64,000 nt of DNA from Lachnospiraceae bacterium (GCA_017391465.1 JAFOYH010000101.1:1-64000); one strand, 5' to 3'; positions 9,666-18,640 are shown, numbered from the stretch's first letter. Made by a program: numbers and translations. Notes: a model not told the origin generated them from the letters alone.

Positions 9666-10430
9666 ATGGAAATATTAGTTTGTATTAAACAGGTGCCAGA
9701 CGATTCCGTAAGTGTTAAAATGAATCCAGCAACAGGCGCTCCTGACCTTGCAAGCATTACACCTATCGTTAATGCATTTGACACATATGCCCTTGAAATG
9801 GCAACACGTTTAAAAGAAGCAGTAGGCGGCACAGTTACAGTTGTTTCTGTAGGTGCAGATGCTAAAGATGCAATCAAATCCTGTCTTGCAGTAGGTGCAA
9901 GCAATGGTTATGTTGTAACTGATGAAGCTAACGATACAATCAGCACAGCTGATGCATTAGCTAAAGCAGTTGCTAAAATTGAAGAAGCACAGGGCGTTAA
10001 ATTTGATATCGTATTCTGTGGTAAAGAATCTACAGACTGCGCATCCGGCCAGGTTGGTCCTATGTTAGCAGCAAACCTTGACATGCCAGTTGTAACAAAC
10101 CTCGTTGATATCGAAGTTGCTGATGGCATCGTTAAAGCTAAACAGGAAACAGAAACAGGTTATAATGTAGTTGAAACAGCTACACCATGTGTTGTTACTG
10201 TTAACAAACCAAACTATGAACCAAGATATCCTACTATTAAGAGTAAAATGGCTGCAAGAAAAATTCCTATTGGTGAATTAGCTCTTGGCGGTGTTGCAGC
10301 TCCAGCTGTAGCAGTTATCGCTAACGCAGAACCACCAAAGAAAGAAGCTGGCGTTAAGATTCAGGAAGAAACAATCGCTGATTCTATGGCAAAAGCTATT
10401 GCAATGATGAAAGAAGCTAAAGTATTCTAA
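9666..10430 (+). CDS. etfB: Electron transfer flavoprotein beta subunit, first copy
   Basis: EtfB of 254 residues, starting with the family-typical MEILVCIKQVPD. It pairs with the next gene to carry electrons between NADH, ferredoxin and acyl-CoA or lactate dehydrogenases. The nucleotide-binding loop that reads DGDTAQVGP in the second EtfB of this window reads DCASGQVGP here, so the two are not interchangeable copies. The start has AAAGGAG. Only 13 bases separate it from etfA. It is probably transcribed with the lactate and acyl-CoA dehydrogenase genes, although the hairpin upstream may set its own level. Confidence 0.93.
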   Translation: MEILVCIKQVPDDSVSVKMNPATGAPDLASITPIVNAFDTYALEMATRLKEAVGGTVTVVSVGADAKDAIKSCLAVGASNGYVVTDEANDTISTADALAKAVAKIEEAQGVKFDIVFCGKESTDCASGQVGPMLAANLDMPVVTNLVDIEVADGIVKAKQETETGYNVVETATPCVVTVNKPNYEPRYPTIKSKMAARKIPIGELALGGVAAPAVAVIANAEPPKKEAGVKIQEETIADSMAKAIAMMKEAKVF

Positions 10431-10443
10431 AGGAGGAAATGTC

Positions 10444-11400
10444 ATGGGTTGCAAGAATGTAATGGTATATGTTGAAACAGCAGAAGGCAAGCCAGTCAAT
10501 GTAGGCCTTGAAATGCTTACAGCTGCTAAAGAAATTGCTGAAAAAGTAACTGCTGTTGTTATTGGAGCTGCTGATGCTGCAGCTACAACAATCGCTTGTG
10601 GTGCTGATGAAGCTATCACAGTTGATGCTGCTGAATACAATACAGAAGCATACACAGCTATTTTAGTTGAATTAGTTAAAAAATATGCTCCAGAAATGTT
10701 ATTTGTTGGTGCTACAGCAAACGGTAAAGATTTAGGTGCTAGAGTTGCTGCTGCATTAAAAGCTGGTTGTGTAACAGATGTTATTGCTATTAAAGAAGCT
10801 GATGGTAAAGTTGTTCTTACACAGCCTCTTTACGGTGGATCCATCTACTCTGATTCCGTAGTAGAAGGTTTTGCAATTGCAATCGTTCGTGGTGGTGCGT
10901 TCAAGAAAGTTGACGAACCAGACACAGCTAAAGAAGGCGCTATCATTGCTGAAACAGTTGTTGCTCCAGAATTAAGAGCAAAAATTGTTGACAGCGTACT
11001 TGAAATTTCTGAAAGTGTTGACCTTGAAGGTGCTGATATCATCGTAGCTGGTGGCCGTGGTGTAGGTACAAAAGAAAACTACGAAATGGTTAAAGAACTT
11101 GCTGGTCTTCTTGGCGGCGTTGTAGGTGCTACACGTCCAGTTATCGAAGAAGGCTGGATTTCTCGTGCACATCAGGTAGGACAGTCTGGTAAGATCGTTG
11201 CTCCTAAATTATATATCGCATTTGGTATTTCCGGTGCTGCACAGCATCTCTCTGGTATCACAGGTTCTGATTACATCGTAGCAGTTAATAAAGATGAAGA
11301 AGCTCCAATCTTTGAAATTGCTAACATCGCTATCGTTGGCAACTGTATCGATGCTTTACAGATCATGATCGAAGAAGTTAAAAAAATGAAAGCTGAATAA
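10444..11400 (+). CDS. etfA: Electron transfer flavoprotein alpha subunit, first copy
   Basis: EtfA of 318 residues. The C-terminal FAD domain shows [56 protein letters not shown] and the terminal [19 protein letters not shown]. It forms the heterodimer with the preceding EtfB. AGGAGG precedes the ATG. The gene closes the first island and is followed by a clear terminator. Codon bias matches the lactate dehydrogenase and acyl-CoA dehydrogenase genes. Confidence 0.94.
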   Translation: MGCKNVMVYVETAEGKPVNVGLEMLTAAKEIAEKVTAVVIGAADAAATTIACGADEAITVDAAEYNTEAYTAILVELVKKYAPEMLFVGATANGKDLGARVAAALKAGCVTDVIAIKEADGKVVLTQPLYGGSIYSDSVVEGFAIAIVRGGAFKKVDEPDTAKEGAIIAETVVAPELRAKIVDSVLEISESVDLEGADIIVAGGRGVGTKENYEMVKELAGLLGGVVGATRPVIEEGWISRAHQVGQSGKIVAPKLYIAFGISGAAQHLSGITGSDYIVAVNKDEEAPIFEIANIAIVGNCIDALQIMIEEVKKMKAE

Positions 11401-11421
11401 TTCGTATTATTCAATGTTGAT

Positions 11422-11454
11422 AAAGGCCTAAGTATATGCTTAGGCCTTTTTTGT
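11422..11454 (+). terminator. Terminator of the first Etf island
   Basis: AAAGGCCTAAG (11422-11432) pairs with CTTAGGCCTTT (11439-11449), followed by a T run. Confidence 0.92.
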
Positions 11455-11520
11455 TGCTTTTTTTGAAAGGGGATGTTATCATAGGAAACAGTGAAGTAAG
11501 AAGATTAGGAGGGACAAAAA

Positions 11521-12078
11521 ATGAATATATCAGAGCAGATCATTGCAATTGTGCAGTCGGGAGCGATACCTCTTTTGGCTGTTCTGACGGGTATTGCAGT
11601 ATTGAGCATTATGAAAGTACCAGGAAAAGAAACAACAACAGATACAAATAATTTTAAAATGACGGAAAGCTATTTCTGGATTTTGATTACTATTTATTGT
11701 GTAGTAGCGTCGGCATTGCTATTCTGGCTGAGTGCAACGAATCGAATTGACAGCCAGAAAGCATCAAATTATGTTATGATCATTATGTGTGCTGTTGGAT
11801 TTTTTGTTACATTGTATATGTATTTTAAACGTAAACTTGTGGTTGTAGGAGATGAGATCACATATTATCCGGTAACAGGCAGAGCAGAAACATATAATGT
11901 AAAAACGTTCTCTAAAATGGAAGTCATTGAAAAGGATACATGGGAAGAATTGCTTGTTTATAATAAGACGGGAAAACAATTGTTTAAAGTTCATGGGTAT
12001 ATGACAAATTCGGAACTTTTAAAAAAATATATGCGTGAACATCGCGTACGCATTGTAAAGATTAATATGGAAAAATAA
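11521..12078 (+). CDS. Small membrane protein of unknown function
   Basis: A 185-residue protein that I do not recognise. It has three likely transmembrane segments at about 14-31, 53-70 and 82-98. A soluble C-terminal region of about 80 residues follows, rich in beta-prone sequence (VVVGDEITYYPV, FKVHGYMT) and resembling a small PH-like or nucleating beta domain. TTAGGAGGG precedes the ATG. It stands between the two dehydrogenase/Etf islands with its own terminator on each side, so it is a single-gene unit. No catalytic motif is visible. Confidence 0.75.
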   Translation: MNISEQIIAIVQSGAIPLLAVLTGIAVLSIMKVPGKETTTDTNNFKMTESYFWILITIYCVVASALLFWLSATNRIDSQKASNYVMIIMCAVGFFVTLYMYFKRKLVVVGDEITYYPVTGRAETYNVKTFSKMEVIEKDTWEELLVYNKTGKQLFKVHGYMTNSELLKKYMREHRVRIVKINMEK

Positions 12079-12100
12079 ATCATCAATTATCAGATGTTTG

Positions 12101-12135
12101 AAAAAGCTCGGACAGGAAATGTTCGAGCTTTTTTT
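12101..12135 (+). terminator. Terminator after the membrane protein
   Basis: AAAGCTCGGACA and TGTTCGAGCTTT form a stem with one wobble pair around GGAAA, followed by seven T. Confidence 0.9.
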
Positions 12136-12494
12136 AAAAAATAGAATTTTGATTTCAAATAATTCCGAAAGAAGTCAAAAAGAATATTTTGGAGTCATGA
12201 TAAAAAAATAGCAAAGAAATTTTAGTTTTGCATAAATAAAGGTAGCCAAATATATAAATGCGTGCTATACTTATAGAGTAATTATATAATATTTTTAGAA
12301 ATAACTTGTATTGCATGCAAAACAATGCCAAATCAATCTTGCAAATCTGCAAATGTATGCGAATATGCATAATTCATTTGTGAAAAAATCCACAAGATGT
12401 ATGAGGGATATAGACATCATGATGGATGAAAAACCGGCATAAAAATTGTATGAGCAGGTTGTTATCGAGTATAAGTTTAAGGAGGAAGAAAATT
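12136..12494 (+). promoter_or_regulatory. Regulatory region before the second acyl-CoA dehydrogenase
   Basis: This 359-base gap holds no gene. An extended -10 TGCTATACT (12263-12271) could be a sigma-A promoter. CGGCAT, five A, then TTGTA (12435-12450) has the correct -24/-12 geometry for sigma-54, with one deviation at each box. About 105 bases further upstream ATGCCAAAT (12325-12333) recurs in the same orientation as upstream of the maoC sigma-54 promoter. The palindrome TTGCATGCAA (12311-12320) and several ATGCAT-type words lie nearby. The enhancer-binding protein at 18730 is the natural candidate to act here. Confidence 0.5.
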
Positions 12495-13634
12495 ATGGAG
12501 TTTGGTTTATCAAAAGAGCATCTTCTTGCGCAGCAGTTATACAGAAGTTTTGCAGAGAAAGAAGTAAAACCATTAGCTCAGGAACTTGATGAAGAAGAAA
12601 GATTTCCGTATGAAACCGTCGAAAAAATGGCGAAATGCGGTATGATGGGTATTCCGGTTCCAAAGCAGTATGGTGGACAGGGTGCAGATGTCCTTACATA
12701 CATTATGGCTGTTGAAGAATTGGCTAAAGTTTGCGGTACTACAGCAGTAGTTCTTTCTGCTCATACATCTTTGTGTATTGCTCCAATTCTTGAAAACGGT
12801 ACAGAAGAACAGAAAATGAAATATTTACCAGACTTATGTAGTGGTAAAAAACTTGGTGCATTTGGTCTTACAGAACCAGGTGCTGGTACAGATGCTTCCA
12901 TGCAGCAGACAAAAGCGGTCCTTGAAGGTGATCATTATGTATTAAATGGTACAAAGATTTTCATCACAAATGCTGAAGCTGCAGATGTATTTATTATTAT
13001 GGCTATGACAGATAAATCCAAAGGAACAAAAGGTATCTCTGCGTTTATCGTAGAAAAAGACTTCCCAGGCTTTTCCGTAGGACCTCACGAAAAGAAAATG
13101 GGTATCCGTGGTTCTTCTACATGCGAATTAATCATGGAAAACTGTATTGTTCCAAAGGAAAATATGCTTGGCAAAGAAGGTAAAGGCTTTGCTCTTGCTA
13201 TGAAAACGCTTGACGGTGGACGTATTGGTATTGCAGCTCAGGCCCTTGGTCTTGCAGAAGGTGCAATCGATGAAACAGTTAAGTATACAAAAGAAAGAAA
13301 ACAGTTTGCACGAAGAATTTCTCAGTTCCAGAATACACAATTCCAGCTGGCAGATATGTATGCGAAAACAGAAGCTGCAAAATATCTTGTCTATAAAGCA
13401 GCCTGGAAGAAACAGAACAAACTTCCATATTCTGTGGACGCAGCGACAGCAAAATTATTTGCTGCTGAAACTTCTATGGCTGTTACAACAAAAGCTGTAC
13501 AGTTGTTTGGTGGTTATGGTTACACAAGAGATTATCCGGTAGAACGTATGATGCGTGATGCTAAGATTACAGAAATCTATGAAGGTACATCTGAAGTTCA
13601 GAGAATGGTTATCTCTGGTGCAATGTTCCGTTAG
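12495..13634 (+). CDS. Acyl-CoA dehydrogenase (enoyl-CoA reductase), second copy
   Basis: FAD enzyme of 379 residues with [27 protein letters not shown] and the catalytic Glu363 in [10 protein letters not shown]. It is closely similar to the copy at 8352 and to Bcd-type butyryl-CoA dehydrogenases. The start at 12495 is fixed by AAGGAGG; an upstream in-frame ATG at 12426 lies inside the regulatory region. It is the first gene of an apparent operon with etfBA, pct and a GntP permease. Likely reaction: crotonyl-CoA (or acryloyl-CoA) reduction with electrons from its own Etf. Confidence 0.92.
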   Translation: MEFGLSKEHLLAQQLYRSFAEKEVKPLAQELDEEERFPYETVEKMAKCGMMGIPVPKQYGGQGADVLTYIMAVEELAKVCGTTAVVLSAHTSLCIAPILENGTEEQKMKYLPDLCSGKKLGAFGLTEPGAGTDASMQQTKAVLEGDHYVLNGTKIFITNAEAADVFIIMAMTDKSKGTKGISAFIVEKDFPGFSVGPHEKKMGIRGSSTCELIMENCIVPKENMLGKEGKGFALAMKTLDGGRIGIAAQALGLAEGAIDETVKYTKERKQFARRISQFQNTQFQLADMYAKTEAAKYLVYKAAWKKQNKLPYSVDAATAKLFAAETSMAVTTKAVQLFGGYGYTRDYPVERMMRDAKITEIYEGTSEVQRMVISGAMFR

Positions 13635-13657
13635 TGTTTTGGAAGGAGAAAAGAATC

Positions 13658-14455
13658 ATGAAAAATATTTTAGTATGTATCAAACAGGTTCCAGATACAA
13701 CAGAAGTAAGACTTGATCCTGTTACAGGAACACTTATTCGAGATGGTGTTCCAAGTATTATTAATCCGGATGATAAAGCAGCTCTTGAAGTTGCATTACA
13801 GCTTAAAGAAAAAACGGGCGCAGCTGTTACAGTTGTATCCATGGGCCCTCCACAGGCAGATGTTGCTTTGAGAGAAGCGTTGGCTATGGGTGCTGATGAA
13901 GCGGTGCTTGTTTCTGACAGAAAATTCGGTGGCGCAGACACATGGGCAACATCTTCTACGATTGCCGGTGCCATCAAAAAACTTGACTATGACTTGATCA
14001 TAGCAGGACGTCAGGCAATCGATGGTGATACAGCTCAGGTAGGCCCACAGATTGCTGAACACTTAGGAATTCCATGTGTATCCTACGCTGCAAGTGTAGA
14101 TCTTGAAGGCGAAGATACAGTGGTTATTCAGAGAAACTTCGAAGATCGTTACCACATCATCGAAGCTAAAATTCCATTGTTAATCACAACTCTCGGTGAA
14201 GAAATCGAACCACGTTACATGACAGTTGGCGGTATTTTTGACGCTTACAGAGAAAAAGAAGTCAAAGTTTGGGGATATGAAGATCTTCAGGGCTTTGTTG
14301 ATGATGCCAATTTAGGTCTTAAAGGTTCTCCAACACAGGTTAAGAAATCCTTCACAAAACCTGTTAAACCAGCTGGACAGCTTTACACAGAAATTTCTGC
14401 AGATGAAGCTGTTGAAGTTATTGTTAACAAGTTAAAAGAAAAATACATCATTTAA
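13658..14455 (+). CDS. etfB: Electron transfer flavoprotein beta subunit, second copy
   Basis: EtfB of 265 residues starting MKNILVCIKQVPD. It has the canonical loop AGRQAIDGDTAQVGP found in clostridial Bcd-associated, bifurcation-competent Etf proteins. The start at 13658 follows GGAAGGAG; an earlier in-frame ATG at 13634 overlaps the stop of the dehydrogenase and lacks a ribosome site. It is followed 19 bases later by etfA. It should deliver NADH electrons to the adjacent acyl-CoA dehydrogenase and to ferredoxin. Confidence 0.94.
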   Translation: MKNILVCIKQVPDTTEVRLDPVTGTLIRDGVPSIINPDDKAALEVALQLKEKTGAAVTVVSMGPPQADVALREALAMGADEAVLVSDRKFGGADTWATSSTIAGAIKKLDYDLIIAGRQAIDGDTAQVGPQIAEHLGIPCVSYAASVDLEGEDTVVIQRNFEDRYHIIEAKIPLLITTLGEEIEPRYMTVGGIFDAYREKEVKVWGYEDLQGFVDDANLGLKGSPTQVKKSFTKPVKPAGQLYTEISADEAVEVIVNKLKEKYII

Positions 14456-14474
14456 TTAGGGAGCAGGTGAAACA

Positions 14475-15467
14475 ATGAGTAAAAATGTATATGTTTTCGC
14501 AGAGCAGAGAGATGGAGTCATCCAGAAAGTTGCTTATGAATTAATCGGTAAAGCTAAAGAACTTGCTGCAGATTTAGAACAGGAAGTTGTTGCTGTTGTT
14601 TTAGGCAATGGCATCCAGGCTGCAGCAGCAGAATTATTCAAATATGGTGCAGACCAGGTTATCGTTTGTGATGCTCCTGTATTTGGTGAATATTCTACAG
14701 AACCATACACAAAAGCTCTTAAAGCAATCATCGATGCTAAAGAACCTGAAATCGTTATCTATGGCGCTACAGCTATCGGCCGAGACTTGGCTCCACGTGT
14801 ATCTGCCAGAGTGCATACAGGTTTAACAGCTGACTGTACAAAACTTGAAATTGATGCTGAATCCAAAGGCCTTTGGATGACACGTCCGGCATTCGGTGGT
14901 AACATCATGGCTACTATTGTATGTCCAAACTTCCGTCCACAGATGGCAACAGTACGTCCGGGCGTTATGAAAGCGCTTGAATGTGATGAAACAAAAGCTG
15001 GTACAGTAGAAGTATTTGAATCTGGTGTAACAGAAGCAGATATGAACATTAAGATCCGTGAAGTTGTTAAAGATTCCAAGAAAGCTGTTGATATTACAGA
15101 AGCTAAGGTTCTTGTATCTGGTGGTCGTGGTATTGGCGGTCCGGAAGGTTTTGATATGCTTAAAGAACTTGCTGATGAACTTGGTGGTGAGATTGCTTCC
15201 TCCAGAGCCTGCGTTGATGCTGGATGGATTGAACGTGATCGTCAGGTTGGTCAGACAGGAAAGACTGTTCGTCCAGATCTTTATATTGCGGCAGGTATCT
15301 CCGGTGCGATTCAGCATGCAGCTGGTATGGAAGATTCTGAACTTATTATTGCAATTAACAAAAACAACACAGCACCTATTTTTGAAGTAGCAGATGTAGG
15401 CATTGTTGGTGATTGTAATGTTATCATTCCCAAAATAACAGAAGCATTGAAAAAATTGGAAAAATAA
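14475..15467 (+). CDS. etfA: Electron transfer flavoprotein alpha subunit, second copy
   Basis: EtfA of 330 residues. The C-terminal FAD domain has VSGGRGIGGPEGFDM, ASSRACVDAGWIERDRQVGQTGK, LYIAAGISGAIQHAAGM and NKNNTAPIFEVADVGIVGD. The start has a GGGAGCAGGTG site. It pairs with the preceding EtfB. Downstream, a structured 179-base spacer separates it from pct, so expression of the permease and transferase genes may be adjusted separately. Confidence 0.94.
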   Translation: MSKNVYVFAEQRDGVIQKVAYELIGKAKELAADLEQEVVAVVLGNGIQAAAAELFKYGADQVIVCDAPVFGEYSTEPYTKALKAIIDAKEPEIVIYGATAIGRDLAPRVSARVHTGLTADCTKLEIDAESKGLWMTRPAFGGNIMATIVCPNFRPQMATVRPGVMKALECDETKAGTVEVFESGVTEADMNIKIREVVKDSKKAVDITEAKVLVSGGRGIGGPEGFDMLKELADELGGEIASSRACVDAGWIERDRQVGQTGKTVRPDLYIAAGISGAIQHAAGMEDSELIIAINKNNTAPIFEVADVGIVGDCNVIIPKITEALKKLEK

Positions 15468-15490
15468 GATATAATAAAAATGCTCTGGTT

Positions 15491-15524
15491 TTGCCTCTGA
15501 GGGATTAGGGACCCTTGGAGGCAA
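15491..15524 (+). promoter_or_regulatory. 13-bp hairpin between etfA and pct
   Basis: TTGCCTCTGAGGG (15491-15503) can pair along its whole length with CCCTTGGAGGCAA (15512-15524), with two G-T wobbles and an 8-base loop. No T run follows, so this is probably an mRNA stability or processing element, not a terminator. Confidence 0.5.
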
Positions 15525-15594
15525 TTGATGATATAGCCAAAATTCAGTGGTGCGTTTTTTGGCATGTGTAATTATATTACATATAAGTTACAAG

Positions 15595-15626
15595 CTGATA
15601 TATGTGAAAGGTGTGACATATATCAG
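15595..15626 (+). promoter_or_regulatory. Perfect 11-bp inverted repeat just before pct
   Basis: CTGATATATGT (15595-15605) and ACATATATCAG (15616-15626) are exact complements around a 10-base loop, ending 20 bases before the pct start. It may be a DNA operator or an RNA hairpin acting on the nearby ribosome site. Confidence 0.55.
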
Positions 15627-15646
15627 ATAACAGGGAGGTTTTTGAA

Positions 15647-17221
15647 ATGAGTAAAGTGGTTACAATGGACCAGGCTGTTGCTATGATCAAACCAGGCAGT
15701 TTTGTTATCACAAGTGGTTTCCTTACAGCAGGTACTCCGGATGCAATTATGAAAGCAGTCGGGGAATCTTTTGATGCTACAGGAACACCAAACAACCTTA
15801 CCGTTATGTACGGCGCAGGACAGGGTAACAAAAAAGGTGGTCAGCAGGAACGCTGGGCAAAAAAAGGATTAGTTAAACGTTTTATCGGCGGACACTACGG
15901 ATTCTCTCCAAAGGTCATTGAAATGATTCTTAACAACGAGGTGGAAGCGTACAATCTTCCACAGGGTGTTATCATTGAAATGTATCGTGCTATGGGACAG
16001 GGTCGTAAAGGTTACATTACAAACGTAGGTCTTAAGACATTTGTTGATCCACGTTTACAGGGCGGTAAGATCAATGATGTTACAACAGAAGAAATTGTTA
16101 AAGTTGTTGAAGTTGAAGGTGAAGAACTTCTTTATTATAAACTTCCAAAGGCTGATATTTCTTTAATCCGTGTAACTACAGCGGATACCAATGGTAACTG
16201 TACAATTGAAGACGAAATTCTTCCATTGGACTCCTTATCCGCAGCAATGGCAGCTAAAGGATGTGGCGGTAAAGTCATCGTACAGGCAAAACACATCGTA
16301 CAGGCTGACACAATTCCATCTCGCCAGGTAGCAATTCCTGGTATTTTCGTTGATGCAATCGTTGTTCCTTCTGATCCGGAAGAAACTCACAGACAGTGTG
16401 CAGATTACTTTGTAAACCCATCATTAGCTGGTGCATGCAAAGTTCCTACAGATGCTGTTGCAGCAGAACCATTCGGAACAAAGAAATTCATTGGTCGTCG
16501 TGCGGCTATGGAATTGGTTCCTTCAGCTGTTGTTAACTTGGGTGTAGGTATTCCTGAAAAAGTTGCAACTGTAGCTGCTGAAGAAGGTTTCGCAGATCAG
16601 TTAATCCTTACAACGGAATCTGGTATGATTGGCGGTATTCCAAGCGGTGGCGGTTCCTTTGGTGCAGGCGTTAATGGATGGGCTGAATTACCGGAAATCA
16701 GCCAGTTCGACATGTATGATGGCGGTGGCCTTGATGTTACATATTTAGGACTTGCTGAATGTGACCCTGCAGGTAATATCAATGTAAGTAAGTTTGGAAC
16801 AAATGTCGCAGGCTGCGGCGGTTTCATCAATATTTCCCAGAATACACAGAACTGTATTTTCTGCGGAACATTTACAGCTGGTGGTCTTAAAACAACAGTT
16901 GAAGACGGTAAATTAGTAATCTTGCAGGAAGGTAAGAAGAAGAAATTCATCAGCTCCGTTGAACAGGTTACTTTCTCTGGTGATTATGCTCGTGAAAAAG
17001 GACAGAACGTTAAGTTCATCACAGAACGTTGTGTCATTGAGTTATTAAAGGATGGCTTAACAGTCACTGAAATCGCACCAGGTATCGATCTTCAGACACA
17101 GGTTCTCGATCAGATGGAATTCACTCCACTTGTATCTGAAAACCTTAAACTTATGGACGCTCGAATTTTCGCTGATGAAATTATGGGTATCAAAGACGAA
17201 ATTCTTGCAAAAGTTAAATAA
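15647..17221 (+). CDS. pct: Propionate (short-chain acyl) CoA-transferase
   Basis: Family I CoA-transferase of 524 residues that moves CoA between acetyl-, propionyl-, butyryl- or hydroxyacyl-CoA and free acids. The catalytic glutamate is Glu324 in LTTESGMIGG. Length and residue number match what I recall for Clostridium propionicum Pct, which accepts lactate, 3-hydroxypropionate and 3-hydroxybutyrate. Both halves of the fused alpha/beta transferase are present. It lies between etfA and a GntP permease, which suggests it activates an imported acid with CoA. Start follows GGGAGG. Confidence 0.93.
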   Translation: MSKVVTMDQAVAMIKPGSFVITSGFLTAGTPDAIMKAVGESFDATGTPNNLTVMYGAGQGNKKGGQQERWAKKGLVKRFIGGHYGFSPKVIEMILNNEVEAYNLPQGVIIEMYRAMGQGRKGYITNVGLKTFVDPRLQGGKINDVTTEEIVKVVEVEGEELLYYKLPKADISLIRVTTADTNGNCTIEDEILPLDSLSAAMAAKGCGGKVIVQAKHIVQADTIPSRQVAIPGIFVDAIVVPSDPEETHRQCADYFVNPSLAGACKVPTDAVAAEPFGTKKFIGRRAAMELVPSAVVNLGVGIPEKVATVAAEEGFADQLILTTESGMIGGIPSGGGSFGAGVNGWAELPEISQFDMYDGGGLDVTYLGLAECDPAGNINVSKFGTNVAGCGGFINISQNTQNCIFCGTFTAGGLKTTVEDGKLVILQEGKKKKFISSVEQVTFSGDYAREKGQNVKFITERCVIELLKDGLTVTEIAPGIDLQTQVLDQMEFTPLVSENLKLMDARIFADEIMGIKDEILAKVK

Positions 17222-17280
17222 TTTTTCATAAGAAGGATTATTGTTTCAAGTAACTAATAAACGAGGGAGGAAAAAATAAA

Positions 17281-18588
17281 ATGAGTTTATTAAGTATTTT
17301 CTTAGGTCTTGGTTTGCTTATCTTTTTAGCATTCAAAGGTCAGTCTATTCTCTGGGTTGCACCTATTTGTGCAATGGTAGTAGCATTGATTAGTTCTTTT
17401 GAAGATCCATCCATCGATCTTCTTGGCATGTATACAACAAACTACATGGGCGCTATGGCTGGTTTCATTCAGAACAACTTCCCAATGTTCATGCTTGGTT
17501 CTATTTTCGGTAAAGTTATGGAAGTTACAGGTTCCGCTAAAGCTGTAGGTCTTTGGGTTAAAAATCTCATCGGCGCTAAACAGGCTATCTTAGCAGTTGT
17601 AGTAGCTTGTGGTCTTATGACATACGGTGGTATCTCCTTATTCGTAGTAGTATTCGCTATCTATCCAATCGCAGTAGCTCTTTTCAGAGAAGCAGATATC
17701 TCCAACAAACTTATCCCAGGTGCTATCTCTTTAGGTGCTTTCACATTCACAATGACAGCTACACCAGGTACACCTCAGATCCAGAACATTATTCCTACAA
17801 CATACTACGGAACAGACGCTATGGCAGCTCCTATTATGGGTCTTATCGCAGCTATCGTTATGTTTGCTCTTGGTATGGTATGGATGAAGATGCGTGAAGG
17901 CAAACTTAGAGCTGCAGGCGAACACTTTGTTGAACCTACAAACGTAGTAGACAATGTATCTGAAGATGAACTTCCAAATGCAATCGTTGCTTTAGTTCCA
18001 TTGGTAGCAGTTCCACTTGTTATGAATGTATTCAAACTTAATGTTGTTCCATCTCTTTTGATCGGTATTATCTTAGCAATCGTTCTTAACATGAAATATG
18101 CTAAAGCATTCCCAGATGCACTTGCATCCGGTGCTACAGGTGGTCTTATGTCCATCGGTAACACAGGTGCTGCTAACGGTTTTGGTGGTGTAGTTAAAGC
18201 TGTTCCAGGTTTCGCTGCATTAACAAATATGTTACTTAACATCCCTGGTTCCCCACTTATCTCTGAAGCAGTAGCTGTTTCCTGTTTAGCAGGTGCTACA
18301 GGTTCCGCTTCCGGTGGTATGGGTATCGCTCTTGAAGCTTTAGGACCAAAATACATTGAATTAGTTGGTACAGACGCATCCGTTACACCAGAAACACTTC
18401 ACAGAATTGCTTCTGTAGCTTCCGGTGGTCTTGATACACTTCCACACAACGGCGCTGTTATCACATTATTAACAGTGTGTGGTTTAACACATAAAGATTC
18501 CTATATCGACATCGGTATGAACTGCTGTGTATTCCCAACAGTCGCAGTTATTATCTGTATCGCAATGGCTATGATCGGTATCTACTAA
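17281..18588 (+). CDS. GntP-family permease, probable hydroxyacid transporter
   Basis: Integral membrane transporter of 435 residues with about 11-12 hydrophobic segments. Family features include YGGISLFVVVFAIYPIA, the conserved FTMTATPGTPQIQNIIP loop, and the late segment GGLDTLPHNGAVITLL. GntP proteins take up gluconate and other hydroxycarboxylates by proton symport, and members beside CoA-transferase or 3-hydroxybutyrate genes are thought to carry short hydroxyacids. The gene follows pct by 59 bases and shows the same strong ATC/TTC codon bias. I infer a short hydroxyacid substrate; gluconate is unlikely because no kinase is nearby. Confidence 0.9.
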   Translation: MSLLSIFLGLGLLIFLAFKGQSILWVAPICAMVVALISSFEDPSIDLLGMYTTNYMGAMAGFIQNNFPMFMLGSIFGKVMEVTGSAKAVGLWVKNLIGAKQAILAVVVACGLMTYGGISLFVVVFAIYPIAVALFREADISNKLIPGAISLGAFTFTMTATPGTPQIQNIIPTTYYGTDAMAAPIMGLIAAIVMFALGMVWMKMREGKLRAAGEHFVEPTNVVDNVSEDELPNAIVALVPLVAVPLVMNVFKLNVVPSLLIGIILAIVLNMKYAKAFPDALASGATGGLMSIGNTGAANGFGGVVKAVPGFAALTNMLLNIPGSPLISEAVAVSCLAGATGSASGGMGIALEALGPKYIELVGTDASVTPETLHRIASVASGGLDTLPHNGAVITLLTVCGLTHKDSYIDIGMNCCVFPTVAVIICIAMAMIGIY

Positions 18589-18611
18589 GATAAACTTATC
18601 ATTAATTAATA

Positions 18612-18640
18612 TTGATTTAAAAATTGAATTCATGTATGAT
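18612..18640 (+). promoter_or_regulatory. Candidate promoter for the enhancer-binding protein gene
   Basis: TTGATT (18612-18617), 17 bases, TATGAT (18635-18640). The predicted start near 18647 falls inside the first arm of the terminator that follows, so transcripts from here could not form the full terminator stem. Confidence 0.45.

Noticed and set aside
11436..11651. Short plus-strand reading frame of 71 codons
   Set aside because: It overlaps the terminator region and the membrane protein in another frame, and shows no family features or ribosome site.
12316..12330. Minus-strand sigma-54-like TGGCAT-TTGCA
   Set aside because: GG and GC are 9, not 10, bases apart, and it points away from the dehydrogenase gene toward a terminated gene end.
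12495..17221. Complete acrylate (lactate to propionate) pathway
   Set aside because: No lactoyl-CoA dehydratase subunits or activator are in the window, so the full pathway is not claimed. Pct and an enoyl-CoA reductase alone fit several routes.
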